Part shown: one piece after another, positions 13,638 to 22,100 of the stretch | How the letters are laid out: each line of letters starts with the position of its first letter | Position numbering within the stretch: the first letter of the stretch is position 1 | NCBI GenBank assembly: GCA_009731375.1 | Contig: BJOX01000248.1 | Coordinates: forward strand, 572,040-611,578 | Length of the DNA stretch: 39,539 bases | From: Paulinella micropora | Lineage: Eukaryota > Cercozoa > Imbricatea > Euglyphida | Direction: 5' to 3' | The notes under the pieces: generated by a model | What the model was told of the DNA's origin: nothing | Database searches by the model: none | Seen by the model: only the letters and a program-made list of their open reading frames with translations | Position numbers and translations under genes: made by a program

Positions 13638-13801
13638 TTCTTCTCTCTCTCTCTCTCTTCTCTCTCTCATTATTATTAATATTATTAAATAATATTAATC
13701 AGCATTAAATAATATTCAATAATGAAGCCGGTTTACTAAATTGAATAACATTAAATAGTATTGAATATGATTGAACCTGAATATTTGAATAACATTGAAT
13801 A
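13096..13801. repeat. AT-rich ATTCAATATT-like repeat region with (CT)n
   Basis: 13096-13310 is AT-rich unique-looking sequence. From about 13330 to 13801 short units such as TATTCAATATTATTCAATAT and their complements (TTGAATAACATT) recur irregularly. A CT-rich tract at about 13594-13668 interrupts them. The same TTGAATAACGTTTAATC units reappear at 26357-26405 beyond the retrotransposon, so the Ty3-type element inserted inside this repeat. No genes are seen. Confidence 0.8.
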
Positions 13802-13863
13802 TGTAGTCATCACCCCCCGGATAGCCGGTAAAAAGTACCTTTTCCTGGTGACAGGTGCACCAG
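13802..13863 (+). repeat. 5' LTR, left piece (copy 1)
   Basis: Starts TGTAGTCATCACC and aligns base for base with the LTR starts at 26112 and 30740 (TGTAGGCATC). It stops after CACCAG, where the inverted-repeat insertion begins. Confidence 0.92.
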
Positions 13864-15514
13864 CATATGTAAATTCAACATAAGGGAAAGTTCGTTAGTG
13901 AGGGGTTTGACTTTTTTGAATTGATTATTTGCGCATAGGATTCCTCATATATTTCTTGAAATATTTCACTATGGTGAGCATATCCTTATTTTTAATAGTT
14001 TTTGAGAAATCTGTAATTGAAGTTGTGTAAAAAAGCACCATTACGTGTGGAAAAAATTCGGAAAAAGACAGGTCGGGCCGTCATTTTTTTGCTGATTCAA
14101 TGTGGTAAAAAAATGGTTTGCAACCACGATTATGATTAAAGAATCTGTCTTTGATTGTTATTTTATTAGATTTTGAACTATGAAACGTTGTACAATACGT
14201 CTTAACAAATAATTTAATCGAATTTCGGAAAATTTTCAATATCTCTGAGAAACACAGTGTCGGCTGGAAAACAGTCCCTCAAGGGCAAATAAAAAGCAAA
14301 CAAAAATTTATTATGAAAGGAATTACTGCTCCTATAGCTCATAAACGAGTTGGGGGGGTTCAAATACACTATAGCTTGAATTCTGGGGGAAGGGGAGCTA
14401 AAAAATACATGAAACCTAGAAGAAAACTGGTCAAAACTTTTTTGACATTCCGACATCTTGGACTTACCTGCCTCCAGGAATGAAGCAGACACATCCCTTT
14501 TTCAATATTTTTGTATCTATCGTAAGTATATGTCAGGGAGACATGATTACACTAAAAAAACTGGAGGAGAAAGGTCCAGGAAAAAATGTACAGGCATGTG
14601 TAGGTCAGACACGTGAAGTTGTGAAAACCCACTTTTTGGTTTGTAGCTTCTAGGCAAAATGAACAAAAATCCTTTGGTGGAGCTTTAGTTTATGGTTGTG
14701 AAAGACGATTCCAATACTTAAAATTCTTAAAACTGATGAATACTAAAATGTATATGTCCCCAAAACCATAAAAATGCTGGTTTTGTGATTTTGAGTTTTT
14801 GCCTTCCACAGACATTTACAAATAACACAAAGTTGGAGAAATACGTTTAATGATAATACAAAACGATTCACCTATTCATCTGTGCAAGAAATAATACTTA
14901 AGCTACAAAATATAGATTTTCATGTTTCGACAAGGAAAAAATAGCTGATTTTCTACTAGCTAGTTTGTAGCCTACAAGTAAAAGTATCAAAAGATATTTT
15001 ATACAAGTGATGAAAAACACTCAAAGTTACTATGTATATACTTAGATAGCTATGATATGTCTTGTGCTAAGAGATATCTGATGCAGTCAGGGAACCCTCC
15101 CCTCTGTGCTTTTTTCCTAGGTTGGCCGGGCCAGGACGCACCGTGGAAGCTGGGGAATTTCATTGCATTTTTTACTGAAAAACATGGTCAGAACGTCTTG
15201 CCGGGTGGTACGCAGAACTAAGTAATTACAACAGATAAAATCGTGTGGTTTTCACTAATAAAAGCTTAACAAGTGTAGGGTTGCGCATACTTTCCTTATC
15301 AAAAAAATTAAAAAATCACATTTTAGTATTACATGATAAAATAGTCAAAAATATTACAGTTACGTATATTTCAAATTCAAATTTAATTTTTGAGTTGAAT
15401 ATGGCAAGCCAATCATCTGATTTAGATCTCTACAACAAAAAAAAATACTAAAAAATAATCATAACTCGTTAAGTTCCGTGTGCCACCGCACTAAATCCAT
15501 CCAATTTACATATG
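13864..15514. mobile_element. 1.65-kb insertion with 12-bp terminal inverted repeats, inside the 5' LTR
   Basis: The left end CATATGTAAATT (13864-13875) is the exact reverse complement of the right end AATTTACATATG (15503-15514). The flanking AG (13862-13863 and 15515-15516) is duplicated, and removing the insert with one AG restores the CCAGCTTG seen in both other LTRs. This is the structure of a cut-and-paste DNA transposon with a 2-bp target duplication. The interior is AT-rich with no transposase-like frame; the longest frames (about 92 codons on minus at 14214-14492, 68 on plus at 15245-15451) have no motif I know. It is probably non-autonomous. The superfamily is undetermined. Confidence 0.85.
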
Positions 15515-15692
15515 AGCTTGTTTTTCAGTATTATTTGTCCGAATTGGACCTGATGCCATTTTATTCCTGGTCTGTTGCCGTTTTCCTTTTTGGATTCACT
15601 GAGCTAATACAACCAGACATCATTCTTATTTTTTGAGAACTGTGTTTGGTTGTAATACCGACTTTTTACTAGCTATCGTTGGGGGCATTACA
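15515..15692 (+). repeat. 5' LTR, right piece (copy 1)
   Basis: Resumes the LTR at AGCTTGTTTTTCAG and ends GGGGGCATTACA at 15692, matching 30797-30976 of copy 2 and the 3' LTR end at 26347. The two pieces add up to the expected LTR length of about 238 bp. Confidence 0.92.
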
Positions 15693-15715
15693 TTTGGAGT
15701 CCACATCACTAGGGT
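15693..15715 (+). promoter_or_regulatory. Presumed primer-binding site region
   Basis: Two bases after the LTR comes TGGAGTCCACATC, beginning with the TGG expected to pair with a tRNA CCA end. It is identical in copy 2 at 30979. I cannot name the tRNA. The adjacent ATCAC-TAGG-GTGAT can form a small hairpin. Confidence 0.55.
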
Positions 15716-16478
15716 GATTTCTTTCTGCTTTGCCACACAGGCAACAGAGTAAATTTTCACTGACCTGTCTCACACGGGGACGTCAGACGAAAACAAATAC
15801 TCCAACACAGCTCCCTCATAACTCTTTCACAAAACAAATAATTTGATTGGTCTCAAGCAGGTGTCTCGTACCCTCTAGCCCAATCAGTATCTGTGTGCTC
15901 ACAAGGAGACATCAGATACAAACTCTCTGTCGTTCTTGCTGTTCTCACACAGAGACCAAGAAGAAGGAGGTGGACAGAAGAGTGAAGGAACACACACAAA
16001 ACACAAACAAGCATAGGGACAGGAGCACAACACTCTACCCTTCTAGTTTGTGCATTTATCTGCATTATCTCACACATACGTCAGAGTATTTTTGCAAATC
16101 TCTGATCGTTTTCTAAAGGTAGGTCTGAGAACCTATCCGACCGACTGTCGACTTCTCAAGGAGAGCTTTTCTAGCTTCTCTATTACTATCTGTGTGTAGG
16201 TCCAAGTGCCTCATACTAGATACAATATAGAAAAGAAGGAGGAGAAAGTAATCTGAGTAAGGAGAACAAGAAATCGGAGAAAGTCTCAAAGACTATTTTT
16301 CTCAAACAAAAACAAACATACAAACAGTGTTTCATAGAGGACAGGGAATCTTATCCTACCCTCTCTATTAGTTTCTCTCTTCACTAGTCAATCGACTGAA
16401 GGAGGAACAGAACACAAACGAACAAAAACCAAACATAGGAGCTGACACTGTCCTCCTGTTGATCACTACTACGACATC
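15693..16478 (+). other. Leader between 5' LTR and gag
   Basis: About 786 bases of non-coding leader, nearly identical to 30977-31763 in copy 2. A donor-like AAAG|GTAGGT (GT at 16119) and an acceptor-like pyrimidine tract ending CACTAG (16387) could frame a 269-bp leader intron. That is inference only. Small open frames here have no motif. RNA packaging and dimerisation signals would be expected in this stretch but cannot be identified. Confidence 0.6.
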
Positions 16479-19127
16479 ATGTCGACAGAGACCGCCGAAG
16501 TGAGTGAATTCTCGGAGGCAGATCAAAGAAGAGAAGAAGAAGAAGCAGGAGGAGGAGGAGGAAGAGGATTGAATGAAGGAGGAGGAGGAGGATTGAATGA
16601 AGGAGGAGGAGGAGATGAAGGAGTAGGAGGAGGAGTAGAAGAGGGCTGGGATGATGAAGGAAGATATGGAGGAGACGAAGATGAAGGAGGATTTGAACAA
16701 GAAGAGACGGGAGGAGGAGGAGCATATGGTAATCCCTTACCACCTGCCTACACGGGAGGAGGAGGACGAAAAATGATCGACTTGATTCATAGTGATGGAG
16801 AGGAGATCACAGTGGAGGAACAACAGTGGGTGCAAGACCACTATGACCTCACTAAAGAAGAGTTTGATAACAAGATGGGGGGAGAGAAGGACACCTATGT
16901 GTGGATCCCTCAGGATCAAAGAAGAGAGAAAAGTCGTGCGAAAAAGGATGTCTATATCCTATTATCAAACACAGCACAGCTCCTCGGCAAACTGGTCTCT
17001 GATCCAGAAGAGAGAAAGAAGATACAGCATATCAAGTTTGGGGACACACACACCCACCTTGAATTACTCGATGCTATCTTTGGGGTGTACACTCAAACCC
17101 TGATTTGGGAACGTACATACGGCCCACAATGTGAGGGTTACATCCAGTACACAAACCCAAGAGCAATAGCCAGATTCCTCGCGACTGGTCAGGAGGCAGT
17201 CGATGTAACAAAAATGAAGACCAATCTGGGTTCGAAAAACTCGAGTGGCATATTTCATTTTTTTACAATGGAAATAAAGGCCTTGGAGGAGGGGAAGGCA
17301 GAGATGGAAAAAAGCATTAAGGCAGCAGGAGAAACTCATCCTGTGATTGATGAGTTAGAGAAGACCGACAGAGTTCTGACCAAGATCAGACTGTTGATGG
17401 GTGCGTTACTGCACAAGGAGGCATGGAAGAGATGGATTCCTACCAAGGATCACTCTGTCCTTAAATCACTTAGTAACGCACCATCGGTCGCCAACAAAGC
17501 GGGTGTTGACCAATATGTGGAGAAATATAATTTTCTCAGATCTGCTTCTGAATTGGTGGCCTTTATCACTCATGCTCAAAAGCTGGTGATATCTGAGAAG
17601 AAGAAGGCGAAAGAGAATGAGGAGTTCGAGAAGACGATGAGACTGGAAAGAATGAAAGCAAAAGTGAGTGGTGCAAAGACACACCCTCCGACATATTTGA
17701 CCCCACCAGCTCCTGCCCCACCAGCCCCTGCACCCTCGGGCTCAACTACGGTGGTGGTCACAAACACGGAGAAGAAGGACAGACAGAACATCATAAATGC
17801 CTTCAAGGGGAAGAAAGGAGGAGTGGCAAGTCTCATGCTATATGCCAAGACGAGCTCAGACAAAGACTCTGATGCTTCGCTTTTGAGCAAGCTCAAAGAG
17901 ATCAATGCCTGCATGAAGGCTTTTCCTTGCGACGAAACGCAGGAATACGAGGCCCTTGTTACTGTTTTTGACCAATCTCTAGTCTCGGAGGGATTTGATC
18001 TGACACAGTACAAGTTTTTGAGAAAGAAGGAGGAGATTAAGAGAAACAATGCAACAGGCCTAGACGCTCAGTGTGAACTGGCGGTGGCCACACTCATTTC
18101 ATATTTTCAATCTCATGGATACCAGCATCTCTGCACTGGTACTCTCATAGGATTTGAAATCTTTGAGACAGTGGCGATGAGTTTGAGGAGTGCTGTTGGC
18201 TTGGCGGCGACCCTTACGGAGGTAGTTTCCTCCTATGGGCTATTCTATGGCCGCAAGTCGATCATCCTCTATTTCTTTTCGGCGTTACACACAGTTAACC
18301 CGAGTAAGCTTACTCAGCTCATACAACAATGCTCGACGTTTAGCTCAGTGAAGTCCAAGAACTTCCTCGAGACACACGTGTTCGAAAATACGGTTCAAAG
18401 CGTTGCTCCGTCAGCACTGTTTCAAGAAGTGATGAGTGCATGCTCAAACATGGACTCGCTCACGGAGGCACATACGGCACAGGCAGGCGGTGTACCTGTT
18501 GGCGCACAAGCCACGTACACAAACAGAGTTGCCGGTTGGAAGAGACAGAGAGAGCCAGACCTGAAGACCGCATGTTGGAGGTGGTTCGCGGGCTTGCAGT
18601 GTAAGGCACAGATGGAGAACAGAGACTGCTCTTTCAATCATGATAGGCAGAACCCAACAGCAAGGGCAAATTTTCTGAGCAGGACGGAAGGCAAGGAACC
18701 GGGCCTTTTCAATATGCTTCAGATTGCCGCTGTGAACGAAGGTTGGTATGCCAATATGTGTGATGATGAGGAGTTACGAGAGGCAATCATTACCTACATG
18801 AAGAGGATGAAGGAGAAGAAGGAGGAAAGGGAGAGACAAAAGAACTTAAAGGCCTCTCAAAGAGGACGAGAAGGAGGAGCAGGAGCAGGAGGACGAGGAG
18901 GAGGAGGAGGAGGACGAGGACGAGGAACATGGAGAGGAGCCTCGAGGTGGCAGGGAACCCCTCAGAGAGGAAGAGGAGGAGGTCGGGGATATACCCCTTA
19001 TGGAGGGAGAGCTGTTCGAGCTCCAGCCCCGCCACCCAGAGGAGGAGGAGGCTCATGGGCAAGCTCCAACCCGAATTTCGGTCGAGCTGACCGATACGTC
19101 ATCCCACCCGGACACTACTCAAGGTAA
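16479..19127 (+). CDS. gag: Gag-like structural polyprotein, 882 aa (Ty3-type element)
   Basis: Predicted particle-forming and RNA-binding protein of the retrotransposon, assigned by position (after the leader, before pol) and composition, not by a recognised capsid motif. Residues 1-85 are acidic and Gly-rich with tandem Glu/Gly units. PPAY at 88-91 matches the PPxY late-domain pattern. Residues about 100-680 are a long helical-looking region with a Pro/Ala linker around 407-424. A Cys/His cluster C699-x8-C708-x8-C717-x3-H721 resembles a CCCH zinc finger instead of the usual CCHC knuckle. About 790-870 is Arg/Gly-rich (RGG type), suited to RNA binding. At 882 residues it is much longer than typical Ty3 Gag. 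The start is the ATG in GACATCATGTCG, conserved in copy 2. The frame is intact and ends in TAA. Confidence 0.85.
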   Translation: MSTETAEVSEFSEADQRREEEEAGGGGGRGLNEGGGGGLNEGGGGDEGVGGGVEEGWDDEGRYGGDEDEGGFEQEETGGGGAYGNPLPPAYTGGGGRKMIDLIHSDGEEITVEEQQWVQDHYDLTKEEFDNKMGGEKDTYVWIPQDQRREKSRAKKDVYILLSNTAQLLGKLVSDPEERKKIQHIKFGDTHTHLELLDAIFGVYTQTLIWERTYGPQCEGYIQYTNPRAIARFLATGQEAVDVTKMKTNLGSKNSSGIFHFFTMEIKALEEGKAEMEKSIKAAGETHPVIDELEKTDRVLTKIRLLMGALLHKEAWKRWIPTKDHSVLKSLSNAPSVANKAGVDQYVEKYNFLRSASELVAFITHAQKLVISEKKKAKENEEFEKTMRLERMKAKVSGAKTHPPTYLTPPAPAPPAPAPSGSTTVVVTNTEKKDRQNIINAFKGKKGGVASLMLYAKTSSDKDSDASLLSKLKEINACMKAFPCDETQEYEALVTVFDQSLVSEGFDLTQYKFLRKKEEIKRNNATGLDAQCELAVATLISYFQSHGYQHLCTGTLIGFEIFETVAMSLRSAVGLAATLTEVVSSYGLFYGRKSIILYFFSALHTVNPSKLTQLIQQCSTFSSVKSKNFLETHVFENTVQSVAPSALFQEVMSACSNMDSLTEAHTAQAGGVPVGAQATYTNRVAGWKRQREPDLKTACWRWFAGLQCKAQMENRDCSFNHDRQNPTARANFLSRTEGKEPGLFNMLQIAAVNEGWYANMCDDEELREAIITYMKRMKEKKEERERQKNLKASQRGREGGAGAGGRGGGGGGRGRGTWRGASRWQGTPQRGRGGGRGYTPYGGRAVRAPAPPPRGGGGSWASSNPNFGRADRYVIPPGHYSR

Positions 19128-19149
19128 TCGTTTCGAGGTGGTGGAATGA

Positions 19150-22100
19150 CTGGAGGGGGAAGAAGAGAGGAAGGAGAAGACTGTGAAGTTTAACTCTAAA
19201 GTCACAGTGCTTTCTAATGCTGTTGTGCAGACTGGGCCAACGCTTCCTCTATGTGAAAACAAAGATGTGGGTACACAGAGACTGCAGCCCCAAGGTAGTC
19301 TCATACCCGTTCATACATCACGGTTACCAATGATAACTGATGCAAATAGGAAGGCGAGACTTGCGATGGAGGCGAGGAGGCCAATGGCAGACGTATCGCC
19401 TCGGCCAAGCAAACAACCACGAACAGACTCAATGTCTACGGTCGCGGCGGGTGGCGAGCAAAAAGACAATGTGTGTACTCAAGTACCACAAGACAATGTC
19501 GCTCAAATAGTAAACGCACCAGTACCGCAGAATAATAAAAATGTTAATGAGGTGAAGCAGGAGGAGAAGAAGGAGGAGTTGAAAAACTTAGAGACAAGAC
19601 TCCAAAATTTGGAACGTAAAGTTCTTGTTCTCGCAGCCAATATACACAGGCCCGATGCTCTGTGTTATACGGAACTTTATTGTGAAACATTGAAGACAAT
19701 ATTAAAAGTTGGTAATGATACGATGGCGAATATTAATATTGTCGGCAGGAAGTTTTTTAATCGATACCGGGACTGGGTGGACGGAAATATGAAAAAGTCA
19801 ACGGGCACTCTCAAAGGAGTGAGCAGCCGGACGGATATCACGGGAATCATCACACTGACCTTTAAATTGAAATCCGCACGAGTATACCGTATGGACCTCT
19901 ATGTCGTCCCCGGTTACCACGGGTCAATATTACTATCGTATGACCAATTGGCTACGATGGGGGCTGTGATTGATTGCGCCGCACGGCGAGTGATATATGG
20001 AGTAAAAAGAGGAGAAGAGAACGATATTGATCCCTTCAACGCTACTGACTCTTATGAGGCTTATGAGCTGAGTCTAGCGACGGATCACAAAAAGATGGCC
20101 ATCGCACATGAGGCACTTGAGGTGTACGTTCACCCCCATGTCGTAAGACCGGATGAACTGTCCTGGACCGACAATTGGGAATCCCAAGTGTGCACTGTCA
20201 CAGTTCCGACATGCCATTGGGACAAAAAGTCTATTGATGACTTAATCGAGAAGCGAAAGGAGGAGATTATATGTGTCGCACAAAGAAGCCCGTCGTTGGC
20301 GAGATTCGCGGAAGGAGTAGGAACAGATGTCCATATTACTAACGGATACTGTTTCCATGCGAAAGTAGGAGAAGAAAAAAGGGAGGCGTTTGTACCAAGG
20401 AGAACGGGGCGAATCCCGGATACTCCACCAGAAACTATTAAAAGTTTTATTACTGATTTCTGGGGTGACGAGCCCACGTGGCCGCGTTCACTGTCTGAAG
20501 TGAAGAAATGCTTACGGACTTTATTCGAAAATAATAAGCCGTATACTATTATCCTGCCATATAATGAGAAGGCGATATGGGCGCAGGAAATAAGGGACCG
20601 GCTTATTGATCATCCTATACCGGTACCCTCTCGCAAGCAACAGCTAGTGGTGGCTTGTCGTATGGGAACTCGTGAGCAGAGCAGTGCATACAAGCGGAAG
20701 CTCAGAGACCTCGACAAGTTGAAATTGATACCGCAAGCATTCACATGCTTTGATGGTTTTTACACCCGTAAAGCTCCTTTGCAATACGCGAGACTCATTG
20801 ACATGCTGGTGGAGCTCGGTAAAGATGATGAGCCGGACACGGTCACGTATGAAAAGACGGGCCTAGATGATGTCTCGGAAGAGGACTTAGGCTTGGAGGA
20901 GGACAGAGAACCCCTCAAGCAACATAAGCAGATGTCTGATGAAGATTTTCAAGAGGCGGCGCGGAAAATATTGGAAGAAGGAGTAGGCACGGAGAAGGAG
21001 AAGGAGCTTTTAAAAGCCAAATTAGAGGCGAACAAGGAAATTTTTGACCCTCCACATGCAGGTGGTGTCAAGCCTGAAGATTTCACTGCGGTTATTTACA
21101 AAATACCGGGTGCGGAGCCGTCACCGGCACCACGAAGGGCGAATTTGAGTATACATGAGGCGAAGATAGCGGAGGAGCTAGCAAGACAGCTGCTCAATGA
21201 GGACTTTATTGAGAGATCAACATCTCCAATAGTCTCACAACCGAGAATAGTGCCGAAGCCAGGAGGAGAATGGCGCCTGACAGTTAACTATGCTCGTGTT
21301 AACAAGGTGCTGGAGGAAGAGAGAAATCCTCTCCCGACATTAGAAGAAGGAAGGAGAGTACTGCGGAATGCAAAATTCTATTCGGTCATTGACCTTAAGA
21401 ATGGCTTCTGGCAGATACCACTGGAGGAAAAGTCCAGATGGCTGACGGCGTTTGTGGTGGGTATGGAAATATACCAATGGAAAGTGCTTCCGATGGGCCT
21501 CAAGCAAGCCCCAGGACTTTTCCAGAAGGCGATGCAGAAGATGTTGAGCAGTCAGTACGATGATTTGTCTGACGGTGGCTTTATGAGAAGGCGGGGACAG
21601 AAGGCGGGAGAATATGCATTTTGCTATATCGATGACATTATCGTATACTCTAACACAATGGAGGAGCATATCGATCATTTGTCCGATATATTCAGGCGCA
21701 TCGGAGCTTTTGGCCTGAAGTGCAATCTAAAGAAGTGTCAACTTGCCAAGACGAGTGTGACATACTTAGGGTACGAGATCTCCCATAATCGAGTCTCGAT
21801 ATCCAAAGAGAAGAGGGAGGAGATTATGAATCGACCGATACCGAAGAACCGCATTGAATTGCACTCATTCCTTGCGATGGCGCACTACTATAGCCAGTTT
21901 ATACCCGATTGGGGTGCAACACGGGCTAAGTTGGAGAAAATGATAGATTTTGGAGACTTTGAGAAGTGGGGCGAAGAGGCTTTGCAAGCGTTTCATGCGC
22001 TCAAAGATCTTATTTATAAAGACCCGAAAGACGGAGGACTGGTGTTAACGATGCCCGACTTTACGAAACAATTCGTAGTCGATACAGACGCATCTAAGTT

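Noticed and set aside
14214-14492. 92-codon minus-strand frame as the transposase of the inverted-repeat insertion
   Set aside because: Too short, with no DDE/DDD or DNA-binding motif, in AT-rich DNA where frames of this length are expected occasionally.
19122-19230. Possible gag-pol intron using AAG|GTAATC at the gag stop and TGCAG at 19230, with CTAAT upstream as branch site
   Set aside because: The splice signals look reasonable, but joining 19123 to 19231 leads into a frame other than pol. The acceptor positions that would fit the frame (for example 19280 and 19298) are weak. It is not supported without RNA data.
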